DNA from: Corynebacterium pseudotuberculosis
Lineage (GTDB): Bacteria > Actinomycetota > Actinomycetes > Mycobacteriales > Mycobacteriaceae
Length of the DNA: 64,000 bases
Reading direction: 5' to 3'
NCBI RefSeq assembly: GCF_002155265.1
Contig: NZ_CP021251.1
Coordinates: 186,001-250,000, forward strand
Positions 24,678 to 33,431 of the stretch are shown here, piece after piece. The notes below the pieces were generated by a model, which worked only from the letters and a program-made list of their open reading frames with translations, had not been told where the DNA came from and made no database searches. Each line of letters begins with the position of its first letter. Position 1 is the first letter of the stretch. The translations under genes and the position numbers were made by a program.

Positions 24678-25616
24678 TTAACGCTCGGTGACGCGGATTA
24701 ATGTGGCGGAGGGCCGGCAGAAAAGGCGAATGGGGGCAAATTTAGAGGTGCCCAGGCCATTGGAAACATGCATCCACATCTTTCCAAAGGTATGTAGGCC
24801 CTGCACTCTTCGGGTATCAATCCCGCAATTGGTCACAAGGGCTCGAGAACCGGGCAAGCAAACCTGGCCACCGTGGGTGTGGCCGGAAAGCGACAACATA
24901 TAACCATCGCGTTCAAAGCGCTCTAGTACGCGTGGCTCCGGAGCATGCAGCAGCGCAATGCTGAGGTCTGCGTCCGGGTTCGGGGGCCCGGCTATTTCTT
25001 CATAGTCGTCGAGGTCGTGGTGGGGGTCGTCGACACCGCCTACGGCGATGCGCACATGGTTGATTTGGAACTCGTGACGGGCCTGGTTAGCATCGCGCCA
25101 TCCGTGTTCTATGAAGGCAGCGCGCATTCCTTTCCAAGGCAGCGGCACCTCGCTGGGCTTACGCTTTTTGCCAAAGAGATAGAGGAAAGGATTGACCATA
25201 CTTGGGGCAAAATAATCGTTGGTGCCAAAAACGAAGAGCCCGGGGCGCCGTAGCAGTGGGCCGAGAGCCCGCAACACTCCAGGTACTCCCTTAGGATCAC
25301 TGAGATTATCTCCCGTGTTAATAACGAGGTCTGGGGAAAGCCTATCCAGCTGTGCTACCCATTCTTGTTTCTTCACCTGGTTGGGCGTCATATGGAGATC
25401 GCTGAGGTGCAGGATCCTAAATTCATCTGCATTTCTTAAGACTCCAGGCTCCAGGATGGGAAGCTCCACAATCTTGAGCTCAAAGTTAGAGCATTCGCGA
25501 TACGCCCATGCGAGGGCGGAGAATCCAGTGAGTCCTAGCACACCGGTTGCCGTGAGAAGAGTCTTTGTCAATGAAGCCACTCGTATAGCGTACCTGCGAG
25601 TAGGCTTAACAACCAT
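24678..25616 (-). CDS. Membrane-anchored metallophosphoesterase
   Basis: About 313 residues. A membrane helix (TLLTATGVLGLTGFSALAWA) precedes a calcineurin-type domain. Metal ligands are visible in LHLSDLHM (DxH), INTGDNL (GDN), FGTNDYF (GND instead of the usual GNHD, unusual but seen in this subfamily), and SGHTHGGQVCLPG (GHTH). M. tuberculosis has the orthologue next to ponA2. Substrate unknown; relatives include YkuE-like and UDP-diacylglucosamine or cyclic-nucleotide hydrolases. ATG 25616 overlaps the divergent ATG of the next gene (CATG at 25614-25617), so GTG 25580 or TTG 25571 may be the true start. Confidence 0.82.
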   Translation of the reverse strand: MVVKPTRRYAIRVASLTKTLLTATGVLGLTGFSALAWAYRECSNFELKIVELPILEPGVLRNADEFRILHLSDLHMTPNQVKKQEWVAQLDRLSPDLVINTGDNLSDPKGVPGVLRALGPLLRRPGLFVFGTNDYFAPSMVNPFLYLFGKKRKPSEVPLPWKGMRAAFIEHGWRDANQARHEFQINHVRIAVGGVDDPHHDLDDYEEIAGPPNPDADLSIALLHAPEPRVLERFERDGYMLSLSGHTHGGQVCLPGSRALVTNCGIDTRRVQGLHTFGKMWMHVSNGLGTSKFAPIRLFCRPSATLIRVTER

Positions 25617-26076
25617 GAGTGAACTCAAAAAGAAGATCCGTGCAGATTTGACCACCGCCATGAAAGCTAGGGAAAAGGAGCGTACGGGCACGTTGCGTAT
25701 GCTGTTAGCGGCAATCCAGACGGAGGAGACAAGTGGAACAAAGCATGAGTTAACTGATGGAGATGTGCTCAAGGTCATCGCTCGCGAGATTAAAAAGCGT
25801 CGCGAATCCGCAGAAGTGTATGCGGGAGCAGGCCGACAAGAACTAGCCGACGCAGAAACTCAGGAAGCAGATATTCTCGCGGAATACCAGCCTGCACAGC
25901 TTGACGACGCCCAACTCGCCGCACTCGTTGCCCAAGCAGTTGAAGAAGTCGCTGCGGAGCACGGCGAGGCCACGATGAAGCAGATGGGCCAGGTTATGAA
26001 GATAGCTACGGCTAAAGCTGCAGGCCAGGCCGACGGCAAGCGCCTGTCCACGGCAGTTCGTGCGGCGCTAGCCTAG
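25615..26076 (+). CDS. GatB/YqeY domain protein
   Basis: 153 residues. The LKKKIRADLTTAMKAREKERTGTLRMLLAAI start block (two helices) and the IAREIKKRRESAEVYAGAGR segment are typical for YqeY, the stand-alone version of the GatB C-terminal helical domain. The ending TAKAAGQADGKRLSTAVRAAL is also conserved. The role is unclear; the fold can bind tRNA in GatB. Divergent from the metallophosphoesterase and convergent with the PBP gene. The hairpin GCTGCTTGG/CCAAGCAGC (26088-26117) near the convergent ends lacks a T run. Confidence 0.88.
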   Translation: MSELKKKIRADLTTAMKAREKERTGTLRMLLAAIQTEETSGTKHELTDGDVLKVIAREIKKRRESAEVYAGAGRQELADAETQEADILAEYQPAQLDDAQLAALVAQAVEEVAAEHGEATMKQMGQVMKIATAKAAGQADGKRLSTAVRAALA

Positions 26077-26101
26077 GTTGTATTCAGGCTGCTTGGTAAG
26101 G

Positions 26102-28474
26102 CTACCTGCCAAGCAGCTGTTGTAGCAGGTTTGCCAGGTCGTCCCCTCCCGGGTTGCGGTTGTTATCGGAGGGGCCTTCGTCCCGCGGTATCAGAGGGCT
26201 GGTGGTTCGCCGAGGGGGAGTGCCGTCTGAAAGGACGAGCTTGATGGTTGAATCTGATTTGAGAGGAACGGGAACCTCCGTACGGACCACATGATCCTTG
26301 GGTAAGCCATTGCCCGCGGTGTATTCGGTGACAACTTTGTATCCCTTGCCGCTAAGCTCACGTTTTACGTCATCGCCATTGCGGCCGACATAGGAGCTAC
26401 CTAGGTCTTCTGAGGATCCGCGGTTGTACTTTGTATTGTAAGCCGGCAGGGCGCCGGTTGCTGCTCGGCCGGTTGCTGTTGCGGCGGTAAACCAGGTACG
26501 GGCGGGCTCGTCGCCGCCGAAGAGCGTGCCTTTTCCACACTGAGAGACCGGAGAGGTACACAGCGGGGAGACGGTTGTTCCATCGTTGTAAATATATGCC
26601 GCAGACGCAAAGTTGGAGTTAAAGCCGAGGAAGGCAGCTGACTGGTGAGATTCCGTGGTGCCTGTCTTGGCGGCCGTTGGCGCACGGAATCCTGCGGCCT
26701 TTGCCGCGGCCGAGCCAGTTCCCTTGATGATGTCCTGACTTAGTCCGTTGGATAGTGCATTGGCAATTTCTTTGCTGAGGGCCTGCTCACATGCGGGGCG
26801 CTCTATGTAGACCTCGTTGCCATTGTGGTCGGTCACGGATTCGATAGGGCTTGGCTCGCACCACATGCCATCGGAGGCTAGGGAAGCAGCGACGTTGGAG
26901 AGCTCGAGAGCATTAACGGCTGTGGGGCCTAGGGTATAGGAACCCAGGTTGTGCTCCTTGAAATAGTCTGCGATGGAGTTGTCCTGGTCAAAGGACCCTT
27001 TTTCGGAGTAGCTACGCAATCCCAAAGCTACAGAAATGTCAACCACGTCGCGTACGCCAACGGATTCGATGAGCTTAACAAACGGGGTGTTGGGTGAATA
27101 AGCTAGGGCATCGCGTAGAGACATCTGTGGGGCGTAGGAACCAGAGTTTTCCACGCAGTAGGTTCCGGGGGCGCATCCCGCGGCGCCGCCGTCGCCAAGC
27201 CCCTTGGCCTCATAACGGCGAGGAACCTGCAAAACGGTGTCCAAGCCATAACCCTGCTTGAGGGCGGCAGCGGCTGTGAAAATCTTGAATATGGATCCGG
27301 CGCCTGCGCCCACCAGGGAGGAAGTCTGTGGAAGAACCGTTTGACCTGCATTGAGATCTAGGCCGTAATCGCGGGAAGAAGTCATTGCCAGGATCTTGCG
27401 CGAATTTGTGCCGGGCTCGATGATATTCATAACATCGGCGACCCCGGGGGACTGCGAATTGACCTGACTAGTCACCGCATTATGCGCAGCCAACTGAGTC
27501 TGTGGGTCAAGGGTGGTTTTAATGGTGTAAGCGCCTTTGGTGATTTGTTCGGTGCTCAAACCTTTTTTGTTGAGGTAGCTGAGGACATGGTCGCAAAAGA
27601 ACCCACTATCGCCAGCGGCGATACAACCATTTGCCAAGCCCTGGGGGGCGTCTAGCACTCCGAGGGGCTCGGCTTTGGCTAGGTCGGCTTCTTCTTGGTT
27701 GATGTAGCCGTTCATCACCATAGAGTCCAAAACTGTGTTACGGCGCTCAATAACGGCAGGCGCATTGGTGAAGGGATTGAGGTAGGAGGACGACTGCACC
27801 ATGCCGGCAAACATTGCAGATTGAGCCAAAGACAGTTCTGAGGCGGATATACCAAAGTAAGTCCTTGCTGCTGCCTCGATGCCAAAGGAGTTGTTTCCAA
27901 AGGGCACCAGATTGAGATAGCGGGTAAGGATCTCATCTTTAGAAAGCATCTTGTCGATGGTCGAGGCCATCCGCATCTCGCGCAATTTACGCGGGATAGA
28001 TGTCTCCGTAGCGGCGGCTTGCTCGTCGGCATTGTTAGATGTGACAAGAAGCAGATAATTCTTTACATATTGCTGATCCAGGGTGGACGCGCCTTGCGCC
28101 ACGCCTCCAGCAAAAAGGTTGGCAGCGATCGCGCGGAGATTGCCTTGTAAATCCACGCCCTTATGTTCATAAAAGCGTCGGTCTTCGATGGAGACGACCG
28201 CATCCTTCACTGTCTGTGGGATTGCTTCCGACGGCACTGAGTATCTGCGCTGGGAATACAGCCATGCGATAGGTGAGCCCTGATTGTCTAAAATGGTGGA
28301 GACCCCGGGAGCGGACCCGTCGGTCAAATCTTGAAGATTGGACTGCATTGTTGCACTAGTGCGTGCAGCTGCAACGCCTGTAATGGCAGCTATGGGGGAG
28401 AGCGCTAGGGCGCTGGCAGCCCCTGCTGCTACGGCAGCGGCGACGATCCTGTTGAGTGAATTCCACTTTGACAC
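26102..28474 (-). CDS. Bifunctional class A penicillin-binding protein with a PASTA domain (PBP1a/PonA2-like)
   Basis: 790 residues from GTG 28474. A signal-anchor helix (about 10-36) is followed by a GT51 glycosyltransferase domain (SIEDRRFYEH, catalytic Glu97; QGASTLDQQYVKN) and a transpeptidase domain with SIFK (Ser394), SPN (460-462) and KTG (603-605). One PASTA domain covers about 695-760, followed by a Pro/Asn-rich tail. It polymerises and cross-links peptidoglycan. The neighbouring whiB-type gene corresponds to the C. glutamicum pbp1a-whcA and the M. tuberculosis ponA2-whiB4 arrangements. Motifs are complete. Several extra cysteines in the transpeptidase region (for example CIAAGDSGFFC, CAPGTYC) could form disulfides. 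Confidence 0.93.
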   Translation of the reverse strand: MSKWNSLNRIVAAAVAAGAASALALSPIAAITGVAAARTSATMQSNLQDLTDGSAPGVSTILDNQGSPIAWLYSQRRYSVPSEAIPQTVKDAVVSIEDRRFYEHKGVDLQGNLRAIAANLFAGGVAQGASTLDQQYVKNYLLLVTSNNADEQAAATETSIPRKLREMRMASTIDKMLSKDEILTRYLNLVPFGNNSFGIEAAARTYFGISASELSLAQSAMFAGMVQSSSYLNPFTNAPAVIERRNTVLDSMVMNGYINQEEADLAKAEPLGVLDAPQGLANGCIAAGDSGFFCDHVLSYLNKKGLSTEQITKGAYTIKTTLDPQTQLAAHNAVTSQVNSQSPGVADVMNIIEPGTNSRKILAMTSSRDYGLDLNAGQTVLPQTSSLVGAGAGSIFKIFTAAAALKQGYGLDTVLQVPRRYEAKGLGDGGAAGCAPGTYCVENSGSYAPQMSLRDALAYSPNTPFVKLIESVGVRDVVDISVALGLRSYSEKGSFDQDNSIADYFKEHNLGSYTLGPTAVNALELSNVAASLASDGMWCEPSPIESVTDHNGNEVYIERPACEQALSKEIANALSNGLSQDIIKGTGSAAAKAAGFRAPTAAKTGTTESHQSAAFLGFNSNFASAAYIYNDGTTVSPLCTSPVSQCGKGTLFGGDEPARTWFTAATATGRAATGALPAYNTKYNRGSSEDLGSSYVGRNGDDVKRELSGKGYKVVTEYTAGNGLPKDHVVRTEVPVPLKSDSTIKLVLSDGTPPRRTTSPLIPRDEGPSDNNRNPGGDDLANLLQQLLGR

Positions 28475-28666
28475 CCCTTTACCCTAGCTAAGCAACCGTT
28501 GTAGGGGGAAGTAGGAAATATCCCCACAAAGTGTGATGCATTCGACTTATGCAACTTTCTGTGAATAGACTTACATGAGTTCACGTTGGGCGCCTATAAA
28601 AAGGCGCAGAGGCTTGGTTTTTAAGCCTCTAGTTCGTTCCAAGATTTATGTCAGGAGGAGTTCATC
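28475..28666. other. Divergent promoter region between the PBP and whcA
   Basis: 192 bp. It contains the tandem hairpins described separately. GTGTGATG at about 28530 resembles one half of a GlxR/CRP site, but a matching second half is missing. Confidence 0.4.
28590..28630 (+). promoter_or_regulatory. Two adjacent hairpins in the whcA leader
   Basis: GCGCCT (28590-28595) pairs with AGGCGC (28602-28607). Directly after it AGAGGCTT (28608-28615) pairs with AAGCCTCT (28623-28630). There is no gap between the two. The second resembles an intrinsic terminator with a short pyrimidine-poor tail. They lie 37 bases before the whcA start, ahead of an AGGAGGAG ribosome binding site. An attenuation or RNA-stability role is possible. 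Confidence 0.55.
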
Positions 28667-29014
28667 ATGACAACTTCGTTGATGAACGTACGTAAGATCA
28701 GCCCCCTAGAGGAAGATTCATTGGGGTCACTTCAGGCATTGGATCGTGGAGACTGGGTTATGCACGCCCACTGCCGGCATGAAGACCCGGACGCTCTTTT
28801 TGTTCGCGGCGCTGCGCAGCGCCGTGCCGCAGCTATTTGTAGCGAGTGCCCCGTGATGATGCGTTGCCGTGCAGATGCCCTGGACAATCGCGTGGAATTC
28901 GGCGTGTGGGGAGGCTTAACGGAGCGGCAAAGGCGTTCCATTCTGCGCAACAATCCTGACGTTAAAAGTTGGCGAGATTTCTTTGCACGCGGAGGCGAAC
29001 TCTCCGGGGTGTAA
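28667..29014 (+). CDS. whcA: WhiB-family iron-sulfur regulator, WhcA/WhiB4-like
   Basis: 115 residues from ATG 28667 with a strong AGGAGGAG site. The four cluster-binding cysteines are C36, C58, C61 and C67 (HCRHED and CSECPVMMRC). The turn GVWGG is at 79-83, followed by the basic helix LTERQRRSILR, which binds DNA. WhiB proteins carry an oxygen- and NO-sensitive [4Fe-4S] cluster. In C. glutamicum, WhcA next to pbp1a represses oxidative-stress genes; WhiB4 is the syntenic M. tuberculosis protein. Placement and size match both. Confidence 0.92.
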   Translation: MTTSLMNVRKISPLEEDSLGSLQALDRGDWVMHAHCRHEDPDALFVRGAAQRRAAAICSECPVMMRCRADALDNRVEFGVWGGLTERQRRSILRNNPDVKSWRDFFARGGELSGV

Positions 29015-29115
29015 GGGGGCGGCCTGCGTACTGTGTTTGTAGTGCGGGGCGGTGTGAATCCCTTGCGTCGATAAGCCCTTATCGTGGGTTTGCAGTAGCA
29101 GGTACAGTTATAGAC

Positions 29116-29271
29116 ATGACTAAATGGGAATATGCCACTGTGCCTCTGCTAACTCACGCGACTAAGCAGATTTTGGATACCTGGGGCGAGGACGGCTGGG
29201 AGCTGGTTAACGTTGTGCCGGGGCCAAATCCTGAGAACGTTGTTGCTTATATGAAGCGTGAGGTTGAGTAA
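29116..29271 (+). CDS. Small DUF4177-like protein
   Basis: 51 residues from ATG 29116 (MTKWEYATVPLLTHATKQIL). The pattern WEY, LDTWGEDGWELVNVVPG and a final short strand is that of DUF4177 proteins, which are small beta-rich proteins of unknown function. Its stop overlaps the RidA start (TAATG), so they are co-translated. A -10-like TTATAG lies just before the start, suggesting a nearly leaderless transcript. Confidence 0.8.
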   Translation: MTKWEYATVPLLTHATKQILDTWGEDGWELVNVVPGPNPENVVAYMKREVE

Positions 29272-29729
29272 TGACGGCAAGCGAGAATCTTAAAAACTTA
29301 GGCATAGAGCTGCCAAAAGTTGCGGCACCTGTGGCTGTTTATATCCCAGCAACAAAGGTGGGAAACCAGGTTTGGACCTCTGGGCAGCTTCCTTTTATCG
29401 ATGGCTCCTTGCCAGCAGTGGGCAAAGTCGGGGCGGAAGTCTCCGCGGAACAGGCTGAATCCTATGCCCGCGTGGCTGCTTTAAACGCTCTGGCCGCCAT
29501 CGATGCGCTGGTCGGCATTGATAAGGTGACCCGAGTCCTTAAGGTCGTGGGGTTTGTGGCCTCTGCACAGGATTTTGGCGGACAGCCTGGGGTGGTCAAC
29601 GGCGCCTCAAACCTTATGGGAGAAGTCTTTGGCGCAGCCGGTGAGCATGTGCGTAGTGCTGTAGGGGTAGCGGAATTGCCCTTGAATTCCCCCGTTGAAA
29701 TCGAAGTTATTGTTGAGGTTGCTGAGTAA
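29271..29729 (+). CDS. RidA/YjgF-family protein
   Basis: 152 residues. It has the RidA fold signature GNQVWTSGQLPFIDG near the N-terminus and VGVAELPLNSPVEIEVIVE at the C-terminus. Canonical RidA hydrolyses reactive enamines and imines using an Arg in the IEI(E/D)AIA region; here the segment is VEIEVIVEVAE and the canonical RxG/Arg105 is replaced, as in the Rid4-7 type subgroups, so deaminase activity is uncertain. It follows the DUF4177 gene with a one-base overlap. The M. tuberculosis counterpart is Rv3678c. Confidence 0.85.
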   Translation: MTASENLKNLGIELPKVAAPVAVYIPATKVGNQVWTSGQLPFIDGSLPAVGKVGAEVSAEQAESYARVAALNALAAIDALVGIDKVTRVLKVVGFVASAQDFGGQPGVVNGASNLMGEVFGAAGEHVRSAVGVAELPLNSPVEIEVIVEVAE

Positions 29730-29801
29730 GAAGCTTTAACGGTTCTCTATGCAAACGGACCCTGCAAAACTAATGGCGGGGTCTCGTTTAAGTAGTTTGG
29801 C

Positions 29802-30644
29802 ATGGCGAGAATGGCTAAGCTGATGGGCATGGAGCATCCTGCTTACAGTCAGCTGCGGCCGGTTAGTCCGTCCGTTTCGGTGGTACTTTGTCCTAATCCG
29901 GGGTACGCCGCTCTCGAAGGAACCAATTCGTGGGTTGTGCGTGCTGAGGGGGACGCGCGCAGCATAGTTATTGATCCCGGCCCTGAGGATGAGGGGCACC
30001 TCAATGTCTTAAATAGCAAGGCTAATGAGGTCGGCCTGATACTGCTCACTCATAGGCATCATGATCACGCTGATGGCGCGCCGCGCTTCTACCAGCTCAC
30101 GGGGGGTGCTCCCATTCGGGCTCAGGACCCGGCTTATTGCAAAGGCGGAGCGCCGCTTGTCGACGGTGAAGTGATCACAGTGGATGGGGTTACTCCGCAA
30201 GTGGAAGTTGTTTTTACCCCAGGGCATACTGCCGACTCTGTGTGTTTTTTTGTGTGGAGCGGGGAGCCTCACGCATCGGAGTTAGAGGGGATTATCACTG
30301 GCGATACTATCGCTGGGCGCCATACCACGATGATTTCCGAGACTGATGGGGATTTGGGGGACTACCTTAGCACTCTTGCGCTTTTGGAAGATCGAGGTAA
30401 AGACGTACGTCTTATGCCGGGGCACGGGCCGGATGGGGATGACGTTGCAAGCTTTGCGCATTGGTATACCCAGCGGCGCCGCCAACGGCTTGATCAGATT
30501 CGTGCTGCGCGTGCTGAACTCGGTGAGGATGTTCCCATCAAGCAGCTTATCGACGCTGTCTATGATGACGTAGACCCAGTTCTTCGAGGCGCTGCGGAAC
30601 AGTCGACCCGCGTGGCCCTGCGCTATCTCGCAGAACAAGAATAA
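29802..30644 (+). CDS. Metallo-beta-lactamase-fold hydrolase
   Basis: 280 residues; ATG 29802 or 29814 could start it. The zinc motif THRHHDHADGA, the ligand-bearing VVFTPGHTADS and the Asp in IITGDTIAGRHTT are complete. The C-terminal helical part (about 210-280, with AHWYTQRRRQRLDQIRAA) is typical of LACTB2-like hydrolases and Rv3677c. Substrate unknown; LACTB2-like members cleave thioesters or RNA. It converges with glxR at a shared terminator. Confidence 0.88.
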   Translation: MARMAKLMGMEHPAYSQLRPVSPSVSVVLCPNPGYAALEGTNSWVVRAEGDARSIVIDPGPEDEGHLNVLNSKANEVGLILLTHRHHDHADGAPRFYQLTGGAPIRAQDPAYCKGGAPLVDGEVITVDGVTPQVEVVFTPGHTADSVCFFVWSGEPHASELEGIITGDTIAGRHTTMISETDGDLGDYLSTLALLEDRGKDVRLMPGHGPDGDDVASFAHWYTQRRRQRLDQIRAARAELGEDVPIKQLIDAVYDDVDPVLRGAAEQSTRVALRYLAEQE

Positions 30645-30654
30645 GTTGCCTTCA

Positions 30655-30715
30655 ATAAAGGCCTGTGGCCCCGGTTCTCATATGAGGGGGAACCGGGGCC
30701 ACAGGCCCTTTATAG
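30655..30715. terminator. Bidirectional terminator between the MBL gene and glxR
   Basis: An 18-bp perfect stem (30660-30677 with 30690-30707) flanked by AATAAA on the left and CTTTATA on the right. It serves both convergent genes. Confidence 0.88.
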
Positions 30716-30723
30716 GGAAAGCG

Positions 30724-31407
30724 TTAGCGTGCGCGCTTTGCCAGGTGCTCAGTGTCTACGATCAGGACTGACTTGCCTTCGAGTCGGATCCAGCCGCGGT
30801 GAGCGAACGTAGCTAGGGCCTTGTTCACGGTCTCACGGCTGGCGCCTACGAGCTGGGCGATCTCTTCCTGGGTGAGATCGTGATTTACCCGGAGTGCTCC
30901 GCCTTCTTGAGTACCAAAGCGGTTTGCTAGTTGCAGGAGCGTCTTAGCGACGCGACCAGGTACGTCTGTGAAGATCAGATCAGCGAGAGAAGCATTCGTG
31001 CGGCGCAGGCGGCGGGCCAAAACGCGAAGCAGCTGCTCGGAAATTTCTGGGTGGTCGCTGATCCACTGGCGAAGCATCTCTGAATTCATGGTGGCGGCAT
31101 GGACTTCGGTGACGCAGACGGCAGAAGAAGTACGTGGGCCTGGATCGAAGATAGAGAGCTCACCGAACATGTCGGAAGGGCCCATGACTGTTAAGAGGTT
31201 TTCACGGCCATCGAGTGAATGACGGGCTAGCTTCACTTTTCCGGAAGTGATTATGTACAAACGATCGCCAGGCTCACCCTCTTCAAAGATTGTTGCCCCG
31301 CGCGGGAATCGGACGCTTTCAAGCTCCTGAATCAGGTTGCCAACTGCAACTGGGTCTACACCCTGAAAAATTCCGGCGCGGGAGAGAATATCCTGCACAC
31401 CATCCAC
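30724..31407 (-). CDS. glxR: cAMP-responsive global regulator GlxR (Crp/Fnr family)
   Basis: 227 residues from GTG 31407 with AGGAG eight bases upstream. The cyclic-nucleotide-binding domain (about 8-125) contains the cAMP pocket [15 protein letters not shown] (81-95), with Arg92. The dimer helix follows, then a winged HTH (about 150-222) with recognition segment [13 protein letters not shown]. GlxR is the master regulator of carbon use, respiration and adhesion in corynebacteria and is orthologous to Rv3676/Crp. The adenylate cyclase at 52238-53764 probably supplies its cAMP. Confidence 0.96.
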   Translation of the reverse strand: MDGVQDILSRAGIFQGVDPVAVGNLIQELESVRFPRGATIFEEGEPGDRLYIITSGKVKLARHSLDGRENLLTVMGPSDMFGELSIFDPGPRTSSAVCVTEVHAATMNSEMLRQWISDHPEISEQLLRVLARRLRRTNASLADLIFTDVPGRVAKTLLQLANRFGTQEGGALRVNHDLTQEEIAQLVGASRETVNKALATFAHRGWIRLEGKSVLIVDTEHLAKRAR

Positions 31408-31708
31408 GTCAATACTCCTCTAGTAGGCCGCGCTAGGAATCTCTTCAATTCAGAGCTATAGCTAGTGCGGTGTTATACCGGATCTTGGCGCGATTGTGGA
31501 AAACACCTTCGCATTGCCTTTGACCGGTCTAGTTAATGTTTCCTAGATCACCATACTATGTACTGCGTCACTTTTGCACCTTCAAAATGGATTAGTCACA
31601 GATTGAGGGGTTTGCTCACTGAATGGGGGTGAAATTTTTGAATTATCGAGAGAGATCCGTCCCATCGTGGGGTTCGGGGTCCGCAGCGGGGGTGCTAAAA
31701 AGGTGGGG
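31408..31708. other. Region upstream of glxR
   Basis: 301 bp without a gene. GGTATAACA on the minus strand near 31475 is a candidate -10 for glxR. A partial dyad GTG-N5-CAC (about 31495-31506) recalls a GlxR site but does not fit the TGTGA-N6-TCACA spacing. Confidence 0.4.
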
Positions 31709-32017
31709 TTATTTTTCTTCGCTAGATAAAAAATTCTTAGCATTATCCGTAGAGTCGGATCCTTCTTCCGCTGTTCCTGTTCGAGGAAGGTCGGTGATGT
31801 CTGCTGCAGCGTTATTTTTCTCGGGGATTCCATGCGGATGGAGAACCTTGATCTCTAGGCGATCCATCCATAAGAGGAACAGTGCCAAGGCAAGGGGAAC
31901 AAAAAATACTAACAGGAAGCTCATGCTGTCACTGTAGTCTCGTATTCGTTGGTATGCAGTGCGGTTTTGGGCCAATGTCGGAGCAATGTCATAGGCCTGG
32001 AATAATGTAGGTGCCAT
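31709..32017 (-). CDS. Small single-pass membrane protein upstream of nth
   Basis: 102 residues if started at ATG 32017, or 71 from ATG 31924 ([20 protein letters not shown]). It has one strong membrane helix followed by an acidic soluble tail with Asp/Thr/Glu. M. tuberculosis has a small membrane protein, Rv3675, in exactly this place between crp and nth, which supports a real gene. No function is known. ATG 32017 shares bases with the divergent nth ATG (CATG), so the shorter form may be correct. Confidence 0.65.
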   Translation of the reverse strand: MAPTLFQAYDIAPTLAQNRTAYQRIRDYSDSMSFLLVFFVPLALALFLLWMDRLEIKVLHPHGIPEKNNAAADITDLPRTGTAEEGSDSTDNAKNFLSSEEK

Positions 32018-32822
32018 GTCGAGTCAGTATCTGTCAGAGTTGCCCACTTCTCCGCCGGCCGCCCGGATCAAAGTGGGTAGGCATAGGGCTACGCGCGGAC
32101 AGGAGACTCCCCTGGGTAAGAAGCGGCGAGCACGTAGAATTAACAGGCTTCTGAGCATAGGTTACCCAGAGGCTCATTGTGAGCTGGACTTTAAAACCCC
32201 GTTAGAGCTCACTGTAGCCACGGTATTGAGCGCACAATGCACTGATGTGCGAGTTAATCAGGTAACTCCTCGGCTCTTCTCCAGATACCCCACAGCATGG
32301 GATTACGCCAACGCAAATGAGCTTGAGCTGCAAGAGCTCATCCGGCCTACCGGATTCTATAAAGCAAAAGCCGCACACCTCATTGGTTTGGGACAGAAAC
32401 TTGTGACGGACTTCGGCGGAGAAATCCCGCAGAGCATCCAGGACCTGGTGAGCCTACCGGGCGTAGGAAGAAAAACTGCCAATGTAGTTCGAGGGAATGC
32501 TTTTGGTATTCCGGGGCTTACCGTGGATACGCACTTTGGCAGGCTGGTGCGGCGCATGGGCCTGAGCTCTCACACCGATCCGCTGAAAGTAGAGGCTGAG
32601 CTCGCGGAACTCATAGAAAAGAAAGAATGGACGATGTTTTCCCATCGCATCATCTTTCATGGTCGCCGAGTGTGTCATTCACGTAAAGCTGCGTGCGGAG
32701 CCTGTTTCTTAGCCGCGGAATGCCCAAGCTTTGGGCTTGAAGGTCCGATAGATCCCGAGCTGGCATCTGCTTTAGTGGTAGGGGATAATCGTGAAGCGTT
32801 ATTGGAGTTGGCAGGAGCTTAG
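32016..32822 (+). CDS. nth: Endonuclease III, DNA glycosylase/AP lyase
   Basis: 268 residues. The N-terminal extension of about 35 basic residues is typical for actinobacteria. The helix-hairpin-helix [12 protein letters not shown] contains the catalytic Lys, and the catalytic Asp is in [10 protein letters not shown]. The [4Fe-4S] ligands follow C-X6-C-X2-C-X5-C ([17 protein letters not shown]). It removes oxidised pyrimidines. It begins the nth-TlpA-NUDIX-MarP series, all in the same direction and conserved with M. tuberculosis. TAATGT just upstream is a possible -10 for a leaderless transcript. Confidence 0.95.
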   Translation: MSSQYLSELPTSPPAARIKVGRHRATRGQETPLGKKRRARRINRLLSIGYPEAHCELDFKTPLELTVATVLSAQCTDVRVNQVTPRLFSRYPTAWDYANANELELQELIRPTGFYKAKAAHLIGLGQKLVTDFGGEIPQSIQDLVSLPGVGRKTANVVRGNAFGIPGLTVDTHFGRLVRRMGLSSHTDPLKVEAELAELIEKKEWTMFSHRIIFHGRRVCHSRKAACGACFLAAECPSFGLEGPIDPELASALVVGDNREALLELAGA

Positions 32823-32825
32823 AGC

Positions 32826-33431
32826 ATGAAAAAGACAATCGCTGCTTCCTTTGGCGTTTTTGTTGTGATGCTTGTGTTCCTGCTCGCGGTAGTTCCACAG
32901 CTTCTGCGTGGAGATAACTCGGGCAATCAGAATGGCAGCACCGGGGCTGAAGGTACCGAAGCGACAGCACAGAATGTACAGAATCGCCCGGAGTGTCCTA
33001 TCGCAGACTTAGGTGGTGTTTCCCTCCCGTGTCTGGGTGCTCAGCATCGCGCCCGTCCTATGCCTGCCGTTACGGTGGTATCGCTGTGGGCGTGGTGGTG
33101 CGAGCCGTGCCGCAAAGAACTACCGCTCTTTGATGAACTCGCCGCCAAACATCCAGAGTTTTCTGTGATAGGAGTTCATGCGGACCCCAATGCCGCTAAT
33201 GGCGCTGCCCTGCTCAATGACCTTGGCATTCAGATGCCATCGCTACAAGACAACAACAATAATTTCGCAGCCTCACTCGGGTTGCCTAAGGTAGTGCCCA
33301 TCACCCTTGTTTTTGATCAGAATGGAAAGCTCATCTCGACGATCCCTAAGCCCTTTGAACACTATGGAGAGCTTGAGTCCGCAGTGTTAGGAAAACTTCC
33401 CGCAACCGTTACCCCCACGGAGGCCTCTTGA
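32826..33431 (+). CDS. TlpA/ResA-like membrane-anchored thiol-disulfide oxidoreductase
   Basis: 201 residues. An N-terminal signal anchor (about 5-27), a Gly/Ala/Asn linker to 55, then a thioredoxin fold with the active site WCEPC (91-95) and the cis-Pro loop KVVPITLVFD. An extra Cys pair (C57 and C69) is also present. It would act outside the membrane in reducing or oxidising exported proteins or haem-maturation substrates. It starts three bases after the nth stop and overlaps the NUDIX gene. Orthologue of Rv3673c. Confidence 0.9.
   Translation: MKKTIAASFGVFVVMLVFLLAVVPQLLRGDNSGNQNGSTGAEGTEATAQNVQNRPECPIADLGGVSLPCLGAQHRARPMPAVTVVSLWAWWCEPCRKELPLFDELAAKHPEFSVIGVHADPNAANGAALLNDLGIQMPSLQDNNNNFAASLGLPKVVPITLVFDQNGKLISTIPKPFEHYGELESAVLGKLPATVTPTEAS

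Noticed and set aside
26088..26117. Hairpin between yqeY and the PBP gene as a terminator
   Set aside because: A nine-bp stem is present but it overlaps the PBP coding end and no T tract follows on either strand.
31495..31506. GlxR-like dyad (GTG-N5-CAC) upstream of glxR
   Set aside because: The spacing does not fit the TGTGA-N6-TCACA consensus and only three bases per half agree, so it is not listed as an operator.
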